From: Tridacna crocea
Lineage: Eukaryota; Mollusca; Bivalvia; Cardiida; Cardiidae
Assembly (NCBI GenBank): GCA_943736015.1
Contig: OX031068.1
Location: 25,490,296-25,554,295 of the forward strand
Length of the DNA stretch: 64,000 bases
Direction: 5' to 3'
Part shown: in pieces, positions 1 to 13,500 of the stretch
Position numbering within the stretch: position 1 is the first letter of the stretch
How the letters are laid out: the number at the start of each line of letters is the position of its first letter
Made by a program: the position numbers and the translations under genes
Notes under the pieces: model-generated
What the model was told of the DNA's origin: nothing
What the model saw: the letters and a program-made list of their open reading frames with translations, nothing else
Database searches by the model: none

Positions 1-176
1 GCCTTTAGAAAACATTGGAAAAGGAGAAAATACTGCTAACTAGCATTTTCTCCTTTGCCCACTAGCTTTCTACCCTTCGCAAAACAAACTTCAATTTTAC
101 AGTCACTTTTATTTTGTCGTCTGCAAATGCTTTCATTTTGGACAAGCCTACAACATTTTCGTTTGGTAAAGAGTTA
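1..176 (-). mobile_element. Family A MITE, cut by window start
   Basis: Starts inside the left arm (AGCCTTTAGAAAACATTGG) and ends GGTAAAGAGTTAG; the palindrome is diverged. Confidence 0.8.
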
Positions 177-342
177 GGGCTGTTTCTGTGGGATATGTGA
201 CACTGTAGCAGACAGTGTAGCTCCAATTCAAGATCAGGTAGCACATTTTGTGCAGTCGAGTCTTGATTGGTACATTCAGCAAATGAATGCTCTGACAAGA
301 TGAAGCAAACACTATTTCTGTCAGCTTGCAACAAGTCTATTT

Positions 343-555
343 TTAACCCTTTACCAGACGACAAACTTTCAGCCTTGTCCAAATTAAAACCATTTGCAGA
401 TGACAATTTGATTGTGACTCTAATGGTGCAAATTTTCTTTGATGGAAATCACTGTGTAAAAAGGAGATAATGCTGGTTCACCTTTTTCCGCAATGTTTTT
501 AAAGAGTTTTTTCTGCGGTGTCGTTAAAACCAGGTATTATTTGGTACAGGATTAA
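343..555 (+). mobile_element. Family A MITE
   Basis: TTAA at both ends. The palindrome is damaged on the left arm and around its centre. Shares its 3' TTAA (552-555) with the next copy. Confidence 0.8.
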
Positions 556-689
556 CTCATTACCTACCAAACGACAGAAATTTAGTTTTGTCCAAATTGA
601 AAGCATTTGCAGGCGATAAAATAAAAGTGACTGAATATTTGAAATTTGTTTTGTGAAGGCTAGAAAGCATTATGGGAAAAGGAGAAAAT
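552..689 (+). mobile_element. Family A MITE, 3' truncated
   Basis: Head intact to the left palindrome arm (GGGAAAAGGAGAAAATT), where it stops. Fragments of another copy follow at about 773-865. Confidence 0.75.
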
Positions 690-938
690 TTCCATCAAAT
701 AAATACAGAATATTGGTGTGCCCACAGGACCGTTGGCAGTCCTTATGTCTATCAAAAGGTTTTGTCAGGGTTTTAATCCTTTACCAATTTGTTCTTTTTC
801 TTATAACCTGGATTGAAAAGGGCTTTTGAAAACAGTTTTGGGAGAAAAGATGCTGGTAACCCTTTCAAAGCTAAATACAATTATTTATGCCACATCCAAG
901 TTGTCTGGAGGTGTGTTCAATATGGAAGAGTCTAATAT

Positions 939-1176
939 TTAACTATTTACCAAATGACAAAATTTATAAACTGGTCCAAATTGAAAGCATTTGCAGACGA
1001 CAAAATAAATGTGACTGAAAAATCAGAATTTGATTTAGGAAGGGTAGAAAACATTGTAGGAAAAGGAGAAAATGCTGGTTACCAGCATTTTCTCCTTTTC
1101 CAGTAATGTTTTCAAAAGGCCTCTACCTCAGGGTCGTCAAAAGTTGTCATTATGTGGAAAAGGATTCAAGAATTAA
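939..1176 (+). mobile_element. Family A MITE
   Basis: Near-complete, ends GGAAAAGGATTCAAGAATTAA with a few extra bases. Followed at 1200-1340 by a badly degraded '-' copy. Confidence 0.85.
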
Positions 1177-1489
1177 CCTAACACACTATGAAAGAGAAGA
1201 AATGCGAGAATATTTTGAGACAGGAGAAAATACTGGTGACTAATATTTTCTCCTTTTCGCACACTGTATTTCTGTTCTATCAAAGACAGAAACCATAGCT
1301 TGAGCCTACATTCAACTTTTTGTTTGCAAATACTTTTGTTCTGGTTTTGTAAATATTTGTTTTCTTGTAAGGAAATGCCTGTTTTTGACATATTTCAGTT
1401 TTTCATTGCTTTTTACCAACGAAGTGCCTGTTTTTTTACTATTTTAATTTTTCATTGCCTTTTACCTTCTATGACTATTTAACTTTCAG

Positions 1490-1549
1490 AGGGGATGCTA
1501 CAGAAATCACTCTCAAAGACCTGAAACCAGCAACAGAATATCATGTAAA
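1490..1549 (+). CDS. FNDC3A: FNDC3 exon a: end of FN3 domain 1
   Basis: Acceptor TTTCAG precedes and donor GTAAGT follows. Encodes GDATEITLKDLKPATEYHVK (last codon completed by the next exon), the E-F strand region with the L.PAT.Y.V pattern typical of FN3. Starts with one base that completes a codon from an upstream exon outside the window, and ends in phase 2. Confidence 0.9.
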
Positions 1550-4500
1550 GTAAGTCACTTCTGTCTGTAATTTTGCTAAGTTTTGGTACTTGCTTTTCCT
1601 TTCTGTTTGGAAAGCTCTTGCAGCTCTTTGAAGCCTTGCTGTATAACTGGCAAGCTGAATCTTTGGACTATCTAGGTTTCTGATTACAGACCGCCAGGTT
1701 TTGGGTTTAATCCCTACCCTAGGCCAGACATTTATTAACCCTTTACCAAACAACGAAATTTTAGACTAGTCCAAATAGAAAGCACTTGTAGATGACAAAA
1801 TGAATTAAACTCAAAAATTGAAATTAGCTTCCTGCAAGGTAGAAAACATTGTGGGAAAAGGAGAAAATGCTGGTTACCAGCATTTTCTCTTTTTCCCACC
1901 ATGTTTCAAAAGGCTTCTTTCTCAGGATGGTAAAAACCAGGGATTGTTTGGTAAAGGGTTAACCTGTCTATATATAGTGCTCAGTGACAGTGCTGCAGTT
2001 GACTTGTTTCCTCTGGGAACAAATTTGCTTTCTGTGGATCCTCAAAGAACAAGATTGTTGTATTAACCTTAAAAGTGCCTTTCACAAGCAAAGTGGCTTT
2101 TGCTTCTTATGTAGATCAGGTTCAGACTGCACACAAGATGCATTAACTCATTACCACACAATCCCTACTTTTGACTCCCCTGAGAAAGAAGCCTTTTGAA
2201 AACACTGTGGGAAAAGGAGAAAATGCTGGTGACCAGCATTTTCTCCTTTTCCCACAGTAATTTCTACCCATCCCAGAACAAATTTCTACTTTTCAGTCAC
2301 CTTTATTTTGTCCTCTGCAAATGCTTTCAATTTGCACCAGTCCAAAATTTTCTCTTGTGGTAATGAGTTAATAATAATAATTGATCTACGATGTGCACTT
2401 CTCTCCGGCATCATTGACAAGAGCAACTTTAAAATTGTATATATTTGGTAGGTATTATTAGACTGAAAATGTCCTCTTGGGTGCAGGAGCTAGTAATCTA
2501 TTGATTGCTCTTAACCCTTTACTCCATATGGCTTTTCTATGGTATCTCTAATTGACTGTAAATAACCGCAAAGATGAAGCCGTTTCTTATGTGTATATGA
2601 CACCTTTTGATAGCATAGAAAACATGGTGACAAAAGGTGAAATTGCTCGTCACGAGCAATTTCACCTTTTGCCACAATGTTTTCTAAAGGCTAATACAAG
2701 CGATGCGTAGAAATGAGTATCTATGGAGTAAAGGGTTAATAGTGGTGTTTATAGGTTTTCTGTAATCATGTTTGAAAAATTCACTTCTGATTGTGTTAAA
2801 AGAAAAAAATAGTTGGACTGCTGTAAGAGTGGAAACCAGAAAATATGTCAACTGATTAGCTGTGACAAGACGTTTAACTCTTTACCAAAGGACAAAATTT
2901 TAGACTGGTCCAAATTGAAAGCATTTGCAGACCATGAAATAAAAGTGACTGAAAATTTGAAATTTGTCTTGTGAAGGGTAGAAAATATAGTGGGAAAAGG
3001 AGAAAATGCTGATCTCCTTTTCCCCCACAATGCTTTCTAAAGGTTTCTTTCTCAGGGTCGACAAAAGTAGGGATTATGTGATAACGGGTTAAATGAGTTT
3101 AAAGGGTTATGTGATGAAGGGATAAACAGACAGACAAATGAACAATATAAACCTCTCTTATCTTTTTCAGAGTTTGCACCATTTTAGATGATATGAGAGG
3201 GTCCTCAACAGAAGCCATAAGTTTTAAAACCTTACCCTGTGAGCCTGACCAACCTTCCCCACCCACTCTTGTTCACAAATCAAAAACTTCCCTAACTCTC
3301 AAATGGAAAGTAAGTTCTGCTTTATTTATGAGATTTCTATTGGCATGGTAGATTCTTAACGGTTGGCCTTATGCCATATTCAACAACTATTCTAAATGTT
3401 ATTCTTATTTTAAATGTATACTGAACTTCATTTAACTTGATCCTGACCGTTATGCTGAAAATATAAGTAGGTGTATAAATAAAACTCTGATTATTATTTG
3501 GGAAGTTATATACTCAAGGGAATGTACAGGTAAGCAATTTAATTGGCACAAACCATACAAAATATTTCCAAGACCAGTCGGGACAATGTCACGGCAGCCC
3601 CATGCAATACTGGGGGTTAAAATAGAATTTTAATTAAAGTAAATGATGTTGACCTGGGTTAGGTTTGAAGAAATAGGCAATAGATTTAGAAAGTATTAAA
3701 ATTTCTGATTTGCTAAACCAAGTGGTTTAGCCAATTAGAAATTGTGTTAGTTTGCAATTTAGACAATTTATGAGAGTAAGACTGGGAATGTCATTATACC
3801 CTCCAAAATGAAGTGGAGGGGGGTATACTGTGCAGTGAAATACTCTTGACAGTTTTCAGATGCAGAACTCAAACTACACAGTGTTTGTTTATATGAAGTT
3901 GTGCATATGCAATTTCCATGACCCAGCTGTGATTTGTGGTGGAATTATCTCCCCTTGAATTTTTTTTCAACTTTTACTTTTGTACTGAACTTTTGAATTC
4001 TTTGACAAAGACCTGTTCTGTGGCAAGGAGCTGTTGGGGGGTATGATCATATTTAGTGATAGCTGTAGCTAAGAATTGTTGTTAAATAAGGGTGCCGACT
4101 TTTGCATCAGATGCTCAAGGTAATTTATGAGAGTAAGACCCGAGAATGTTATGAAAACTGGTTGGTGAATAAGGGCCATGGTATTTGCATTAGATACTTG
4201 GGGTAATTTATGGCAGTAAGACAAAAGATGTTATTAAGAGTGGTTGCTGAGTAAGGGTGCTGGTGTTTGCATTAGATACTGAAGGTAATTTATGATGGTA
4301 AGACAATGAATGCTATAAAAAGTGATGCAGATTAAGGGCCCCGGTGTTTGCATTAAATGCCACGGATAATTTGTGACAGTAAGACGAAGAATGTTATTAA
4401 CCCATTACCACACGAGAAAAATTTAGACTGGTCCAAATTGAAAGCATTTGCAGACGACAAAATAAAGGTGACTGAAAAATTGAAATTTGTTCTGGGAAGG

Positions 4501-7500
4501 GTAGAAAACACTGTGGGAAAAGGAGAAAATGCTGGTTACCAGCATTTTCTCCTTTTCCTACAGTGTTTTCAAAAGGCTTCTTGCTCGGGGGCGTCAAAAG
4601 TAGGGATTGTGTGGTAATGGGTTAAGAGTGGTTGCTGAATAAGGGTGCTGGTGTTTGCATTAGATACTGAAGGTAATTTATGATGGTAAGACAATGAATG
4701 CTATAAAAAGTGATGTAGATTAAGGGCCCCGGTGTTTGCATTAAATGCCACGGATAATTTGTGACAGTAAGACGAAGAATGTTATTAAGAGTGGTTGCTG
4801 AATAAGGGTGCTGGTGTTTGCATTAGATACTGAAGGTAATTTATGATAGTAAGACCATGAATGCTATAAAAAGTGATGCAGATTAAGGGCCCCGGTGTTT
4901 GCATTAAATGCCACGGATAATTTGTGACAGTAAGACGAAGAATGTTATTAAGAGTGGTTGCTGAATAAGGGTCTTGGTGTTCGTGTTAGATACTCTTGGC
5001 AGGTTATATTGTTAAGATAGGATAAAGGATGTATTTAGATGAGTAGCTTGGTGGTTTAACTTATTACCAGACTACAAAGTCTAAGGCTGTGGTGTCCGTG
5101 AGGTAGAGCGTCGGCCTCGTAACCAACAGGTTCCGAGTTTGATTCCCCAAAGTGGGTGTCAACTTTGGGATCTTTCATCGGCCCACACATTCGGCGCGAG
5201 TACTGGTGTAGTTCCCAGGAAGCAGAATCAAGAGAGATAAGTATAAGTTGTCAGAATTTGTTTCTCGATCAATGTAAAATAAATATGTTTAAAACTAAAA
5301 GTCTAAGGCTCATCCTGGGTTTAATATATTGTTTGCGAATGCTTTAAATATCATATAGATCATTCATATTGAAAGCATTAAACCTTTACCAAACAAAAAA
5401 ACAGGTTTGTTCAATATGAAAGCACTGGTGGCGGCGTCCAGTTCTTTTGTCCGGAGCATATCTCCAAAAGTATACTAGCTATGGTTATGAAATTTCATAG
5501 GTGGATAGATCTCATCAAGGGGGAGTGCAGTGCACATGAATCATAACTCTTGCTTGCTTAATTTTTTAGTTATTGCCCTTTGTTTATTTTCATACTTGAA
5601 TTTTGTCGGGAGCATATCTCATATGAAATTTCGTAGGTGGATAGATCTCATCAATACTGCCAAAGTGCTGGCAGGGGGTATAGATTCAAATTTAATGACA
5701 GCTCTTGTTTCATTCTATTTTCAGTCTGCCTCAGAGAATGGCTCTAAGATAACGGCCTATATTCTAGAGTGTGACATAGCTGAGGGCAGTGGAAAGTTCG
5801 ACGAAGTTTATAATGGCCTACAGAAACAGCATAGAATCACCAAATTAACCGCTTCCAGTAAATACACCTTCCGTTTAGCTGCGATAAATACTACAGGCAA
5901 AAGGTAAACTAACCGAAGTTAACATAGCAGAGTTACAAGTGATTGGAAATAAGTTAAACCATTTGACAAATGAAGCTATTAACCCATTGCCACACAATTG
6001 CAACTTTCTGTGGAAAAGGAAGCCTTTCGAAAACATAAAGAGAAAAGGAATAAAATGCTGGAAAACAGCATTTTCTCCTTTTCCCACAATGTTTTCTATC
6101 CTTCCAAAATCAAAATTCAATTTTTGATTCACTTTTGACGTCTGCAAATGCTGTCAGTTTGGACTAGTCCAACATTTTGTCGTTTGGTGAAGAGTTAATT
6201 ATTAAGTCTACTAGGGGAGCCTTTTGAAAACACTGAAGGAAAAGGAGAAATTGATTGTGACAAGCACATTGCCTCCCAGAAATGGGGATATTCAAAAGAT
6301 ATGGAGTTAACCCTGTGCCAAACAACAGAAGCTTGGACTAGTTGAAATAGAAAGCACTTGCAGAGGACAACATAAAAGTGACTCAAAAATAGACATTTGT
6401 TTTGGGAAGGGAAGAAAATGTTTTTGGTAAAGGAGAAAATGCTGGTTACAAGTATTTTCTCCTTTCCCCAAATTGTTTTCAAGAGCCTTCCTCAGCAGGG
6501 GTGTTTAAAGTTGGGATTGTGTGGTAATGAGTTTACCCTTGCTCAAACAAGAAATTAGACCTGTCCAAATTAAAAACAGTTGCTTTTGTTTTGATTGTAT
6601 TGGAGTTGAATACCATTTTAACAGCTTATGATTATGGCAGTCAATGACACAGCTGTCTCTTTCTTGGCTTTCTCACACCAGTATGTGCACAACTCTGTTT
6701 CCAAAGCCACTGACTGCTTTTCTCACATGCATCAGAGGTGAGAGGTGAAAAATCACCAGAAAGAAAGTTTGCCACAACCAGTTATCGAACTCGCAACCTC
6801 CAAATCATAAGCCAGACCACTGAGCTACACAGGTTGAAAGAAATCACAGATGATAAGTATGATTCAATGAATGGGATTTGGCTTCATTCCTTTGGATGTT
6901 AAGGCTGGGAAATGTTTGGTAGAGTTTTAATGCTTAAATTGAAAGCATTTGCAAGCAACAAGTGAAGTACTGTAAAATGAATGTTATTTTGCTTTAGTCC
7001 TTTGGAATGTTAGAGCTGGGAATTGTTCGGTAAAGTTTTATTGCATGAACATATTATGAAAACATTAAGGCCTCTTTCTCAAGGACATTCAATGTCTGGA
7101 TTGTGGGATAAAAGAGTTAAAATTTAGCCCCGCACCACACAATCCTTAAGGTTTTGGTCACCAGCATTTTCTTCTTTTCCCTCATTGTTTTCTATCCTTT
7201 TTGAGTCAAATCACATTATTCTAGCCTTGTTTTTCAGCTTCTGTTTGCTAATGCTTTGAATTCGGTAAAGTGAAAAATGTTGCTGTTTGGTAATAATGAG
7301 TAAATGAGAACAAGTTTAAGTTTGGCATTGTCCAGAATGCCTTGGCTGAGCAGATTATAGATCAGGCTACATGTTTTGTGCAGCATGATTTTTATTTACA
7401 ATGACTGCAAAGGTAATTAAAGAAGTAAAAATTGCTCTAGGGGTTATGTAATTGTTTGAATCAGTTATCATGATTTTTGATCAAATAGCATGACTTGAAA

Positions 7501-10500
7501 GAAAGTCAAACTTGCAAAATATGTGAGAGTGGGATTAATTGATAGTATAACCCTTCAAGCAACATATAAATCAAACAGACTCTTTGAATGTGGGAATAAG
7601 AATTACGTACAATTTCAAAGTTGCTACTATATCCCAGTGTAAATCAAAGATCAGTCATGCATGCTTTGGGCAATCTGATCTCGACCTTCACAGGCTGCTA
7701 AGGCAACTGAAGAAGGTGAAAGGCACTCTAAGGGTTAGAATTCAATTTGTTGTTGGCTACTGATAGCAGATCTGAGATTGAAATGATTTACCAAAAATAA
7801 TTGTTTACCCATTACCTCCACTCTTAACCCATTACCACACAATCCCTACTTTTGACGCCCCTGAGAAAGAAGCCTTTTGAAAACACTGTGGGAAAAGGAG
7901 AAAATGCTGGTAACCAGCATTTTCTCCTTTTTCCACAGTGTTTTCTACCCTTTCCAGAACAAATTTCTATTTTTCAGTCACCTTTATTTTGTCGTCTGCA
8001 AATGCTTTCAATTTGGACCAGTCCAAAATTGTCTCGTGTGGTAATGAGTTAACCAGTCAACAAAATTTTAGCCTGGTCTAAATTGAAAGTATTTAACTCT
8101 TTACCAGATGACAAAATTTTTGACTTGTCCAAATTGAAAGCATTTGCAGACGACAAAGTAAAGGTGACTGAAAAGTTGAACATTGTTTTGGGAAGGGAAG
8201 AAAACATTGTGGGAAAAGGAGGAAATGCTGGTTACCAGCATTTTCTCCTTTTCCCTCAATGTTTTCAGAAGGCCTCTTTCTTAGGGTCATTAAAAGTCGG
8301 GATTGTGTGGTAAACAGCTAAAGGTGACATCTTGCATGTGGCTTAAATAATTCAATTTCTTTGATAGGGTGGAAATCTTTGTTGGAATGGAAAAAATGCT
8401 GATTACCAGCATCTTCTCCTTTCCCCACAATATTTTCAGAAGGCTTCTCTCCCAGGGTTGTCAACTCCTGTGAGGTAAAGGGTTAGACTCTTTACCACAA
8501 TGCAAAATTTTAGCAACTTTTTTCTTTAGGGTCACTTAAAGTCAGGATTTTCTAGTTAAGTCTTAAGCAAACAAGTTTCATTTTCTCGTTGCTGAAGAAA
8601 CTTTAAAAAAGATGTTTTTTTTTAAAGAGAGAGTTTGCTGAAAATATGCAATTTTCCCTTTACCACACTTTTGTTTTTCTTTTGTATTCATGCATCCTTA
8701 AATTATGTCTATTAACCAAAATTTACTAGAAAATTTTCCTGCCAGGCTTCAGTCACCCTCAGTTATTTCTCTTTAACCCTTTACCACACAATCCCGGCTT
8801 TTAACAACCCTGTGAAAGAAGCGAGAGAAACCAGCATTTTCTCCTTTTCCCACAATGTTTTTTTACCTTCATAAAACAAGTTTCAATTCTTTAATCATAT
8901 TTATTTTGTCGTCTGCAGTTGCTTTCGATTTGGACCAGTGTAAAATTTTGTCGTTTGGTAAAGAGTTAATAATTCATTTCAAGTATCATTCCTATCTTTT
9001 GAGTCACTTTTAAGTCTATGCCAAATGAGAAAATTTCAGACTGGTACAAATTGAAAGCATTTGCAGACAAAATAAAGGTGACCAAAAAATTAAGATTTGG
9101 TTTTGGAAGGCTAGAAAAACACTGTGGGAAAAGGAGAAAATGCTGGTTACCAGCATTTTCTCTTTTTCCCAGTGTTTTCAAAAGGCTTTTTCTCAGGGTC
9201 GTTAAAAGTCGGGTTTGTGTGGTAAAGGGTTAGTTGATTGTCTGCAAACATCTCTCATCGGGACTTGATCAATTAACCCATTACCACACAATCCCTACTT
9301 TTGACGACCCCGAGAAAAAAGCCTTTAGAAAACATTGTGGGAAAAGGAGAAAATGCTGGTTACCAGCATTTTCTCCTTTTCCCACAATGTTTTCTTCCCT
9401 TTCCAAACCAGAGTTCAATTTTTCAGCCATAATGTATTTATTTTGTTGTCTCAGATGCTTTCAATTTGGACTGGTCTAAAAATTTTCTCATTTGGTAAAG
9501 AGTTAAACACCTCAAAAGTTGGAATTTGTTAGTAAAAGGGTAGAAAACATTGGGGGAAAAAGAGATTAAAAAACATGTTGGTTACCAACTGTTTACATTC
9601 CTTGACAACAAGGGTGTGTTTTGGAAGAAATTGTTGAAGTGTAGCAATTGGCATAACACCTATGTCATCATCTTGTAAAGAAATTCAATATTTTCTTGTG
9701 TCTCTTATCCTTTTGCTTAATGACAAAATATTAGAGTTGTCCAAATTGAAAGCATTTGCAGACAACTAAATAAATTTTAAAAATTGAACTTGACCCAAGA
9801 AGAGTAGAAAACAATGTGGGAAAAGGAGAAAATGCTGGTTGTCAGCATTTTCTCCTTTGCCCACAATGTTTTCAGAAGACCTCTTCCACTGGGTTGTAAT
9901 AACCAGGGATTTTTTGGTACAGGATTAGTATTGACATGATTTGCTTTGAACTTAGGTGAGTTGTTAAGTACGACAATAGGAACCCGTAACAGATAAGCAA
10001 ACACATTTTTGACACAGTTCTTCCTCCTTATTTTCGACCCGCTGAAAAGTCACCAGCAGTCTAACTTTGTATGGAAGCCAAATTTAACTATTATTTCTAT
10101 TACAGCTTGTATAGTGATTGTGTAACATTCTGTACCAGTGGCTCCCCTCCAAGCCAGCCTGACCCTCCCATGTTGTCAGAGTGTTACGTGACGGAACTAG
10201 TTTTGTCGTGGATCAAACGTCCTAATGATGATGACTTTATTCTCCAGGTGGACGATATAGATACGGTGAGAGGTTTAGACCTTTTCAAGCCTACAGCTAA
10301 CTCTCTTCCTGAATACAAAATTTTAAGACTTACCTTAACTCATTACCAAATAACAATATTTTAGGCTGGTCCAAATTGAAGGTTCTTGCAGATGACAATG
10401 TAAACCTAACTCAAGAATTGAAATTTGTTTCTTGCAGGGTAGAAAACATTGTGAGAAAAGGAGAAAATGCTGGTTACCAGCATTTTCTCCTTTTCCCACA

Positions 10501-13500
10501 GTGTTTTTGAAAGGCTTCTATCTCAGGTTCATAAAAACCAGGGATTGTTTGGTAAAGGGTTAACCCTTGCGCCAAGCCAGGGAAGTTCAGTCAGTAGCAT
10601 GCAGGATTTGACAATGGGGGTCTTGGGTTTAATCTCTGGCTTGGCCAGTATCTTTCCAAGGATTGATCATAGTGATTGGGATAGGATTCACTCCCCCACC
10701 CACAATTCATCATTGTTTTGATGATGATTATGTGGGAAAGCAGCCAGTGGCTTGGAAAGGAAATTGTGTGTAATACTTATAAAAGAGACTCCAGGAAAGC
10801 ATGGATAGGTGCACTGGTCACTTCGATATAAATGAAATAAATGTTTAAAACAGTGTTAAAGGCCATGCAATGAGTTTTAACCCTTGCCCAAAACAGGAGC
10901 TCTGTGTGGCTCAATGGTACAGTCTTGGGCTCATAACCTAGAGGTCCCCGGCTCAAGCCTCACAGGATGCACTGGAATTTTCATGACAGTGTCCTTGGGC
11001 AAGACACTTTAGAGCCTCAGCCGAGCACATGTACTTGTAAAACCCAAGACAAACATAAATAAAAACCTCTTTTATTGACGACTAAATTTTGGCCTTATCC
11101 ATATTGAAAGCATTTACTAGTGACAAAACATTTTGGTCAGGTGATGAGGTTTATGGTTAATGGGATAGAAGACACTGTAAAAATGCTTGTTATAAGTATT
11201 TTCTGCTTTTCCCAAGTAAATGTTACTAAAATGATTTCTCTTCATAGATCAATTAATAATCACTATGGGAAAAAAGGGAGGAAATGCATGTTACCAGCAT
11301 TTTTATCCTTTTCCCACAATGGTTTTCCCACGTTGATTGAAAGTTTGTATTGTGTAGATGCAATTCAAGCAAATGTATGCATGATTGACTTTCATTTCCT
11401 TTCAGGGCCATGGGTTCCTACCAGTTTATAGTGGTTCATTGTTGTCATATAGGTTAGAAAAACTTGTCAGAAACAAAGATTATAAATTTCGGGTAAGTTT
11501 GATTATGTGTGTCATGTGAGGGTTATTTAATTAGGGTCAACCTGTGCAATCCACTCCAGCTGACCTGGGTCGAAACTTCCAGCTATAAACAAATTTTCTG
11601 CTTGTCAAAGGACTTCCATGTGTGCTAAATAACCAGAGCTGTTCGTTTTATTGTTTATTTGTTTGTTTGTTCATTTATTTGTTCATTCATTTATTTGCTA
11701 TGGTCAGATAGTGATCTTTCCAGAATGTCTGCAAGATGAAAGAAGTTTAATAAAGGTGGCAGTGTAGTTGTATGCTTAAATTTCTATTGAAATCTTTTGA
11801 GAGCCTAGCTCCATGTTGTCAATTGTGGATCATACCAAATTTTCCCATTTCCAGTTATCTTCGGTCCTGTATAACTCTAATGTAAAATATAGGAGTCACA
11901 ACTTGTGGACCTCTGGTTTAACTCTTTACCACAACAACAAAATGTTAGACTGGTCCAAACTGAAAGCATTTGCAGACGACAAAACAAAGGTGACTCAAAA
12001 ATAGAAATTTGTTCTGGGAAGGGTAGAAAACATTGTTGGAAAAGGAGAAAATGCTGGTTACCAGCATTTTCTCCTTTTCCCACAATGTTTTCAAAAGGCT
12101 TCTTTCTCAGGAGTGTCAAAAGTAGGGATTGTATGGTAATGGGTTAACCATTTACCACAACAAAATGTTAGACTGGCCCAAATTGGAAGCAATTGCAGTT
12201 GCTATTTCAAATACAGTTCAAAAACTGAGACAAGTCGTGAAAGTATAGAAAAATTCCTGGAAGAGGAGAAAATGCTAGTTACCGGCTTTTCCTCCCTATT
12301 CCTATAATGTTTTCTAGAGGCTTTTTCTTGAAGGTCGTTAAAACATGTGATTGTATGGTATAGGGTTAAGCTTTATTCAAAGGAATGGGTTTTTGTTGTG
12401 GGGGGGGGGGGGAGGAACCTTGTTGTAAAATAAGTGATAGTTTGTTCCAAGCAATTTGTTCTTGTTCCCCGCTGTTTTTGAAACTGCTTTGCTGCACAGC
12501 AAAAATTGTCTACTCGGGGTAAAGATTTAATTCTTTACGACACAATCCCGACTTTCAACAACCCTGAGAAAGAAGCCTTTTGAAAACATTGCAGGATAAG
12601 GAGAAAATGCTGGTAAGCCTTTTGAAAACATTGCGGGAAAAGGAGAAAATGCTGATAACCAGCATTTTCTCCTTTTCCCACAACATTTCCTACCCTTCTG
12701 TAACCAAATTTCAATTTTTCAGTATCATTTTTTTTGTTGTCTGCAAATGCTTTCAATTTAGACAGGTCTTAGGTTTTCTTTTGTGGTAAACAGTAAAAGG
12801 ATTAACCCTTAACTCTGTAACATACACTCTCATGACCCTGAAGAAATATTTTAACCACCCTGATGGAAAAACCTTTTTCAAACATTGTTGGAAAAGGAGG
12901 AAATGCTTATAAATAGTATTTTCTCCTTTTCCCAATTTGTTTTGTACCCTTACCAAAACAAATTTTATTTTTTTAGCCATGTTCATTTTGTCGTTTGATC
13001 CATGTAAATGCTTTGAATTTGGATCAGTCTTAAATTCGGTGATTCAGTTAAGAGTAAGCAACCCTGATGCATTACTGACCATGGGGATGAAGGCTTTTGA
13101 AAACATTTTGGGAAAAGGAGAAAATGCTGGTAACCAGCATTTTCACACAATGTTTTCCATCTTCTCAGAGACAAAATTAATTATTCAGCTTTCATTATAC
13201 CGCTGCCAAAGGGAAAATTTTCGGAGGTATCCTGCAATCAGCGTGTCAGTCCATCCATGTATCCGTCTGTGTACAAAATACTAGTTATACCCCTGCAAAT
13301 GAAGTTTGTGGGGGGTATACTGGAATCAGCCTGTCGGTCAGTTGGTCGGTCGGGCGGGCGGTCTAGCGGTCTTTCCGCAAAATCTTGTCCGGACAACTCT
13401 TACAGTTTAAATTCAATTCGCTTGATAATTGGCAGAAGTGTTCATTAGGAGCTGTAGATGTGCAAGACACACATTTTGTGAAAATTCCATCAAGAATTAC

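Noticed and set aside
5530-5724. Open frame continuing upstream of FNDC3 exon c
   Set aside because: The acceptor at 5723-5724 with its pyrimidine tract fits the frame and homology; upstream is a repeat.
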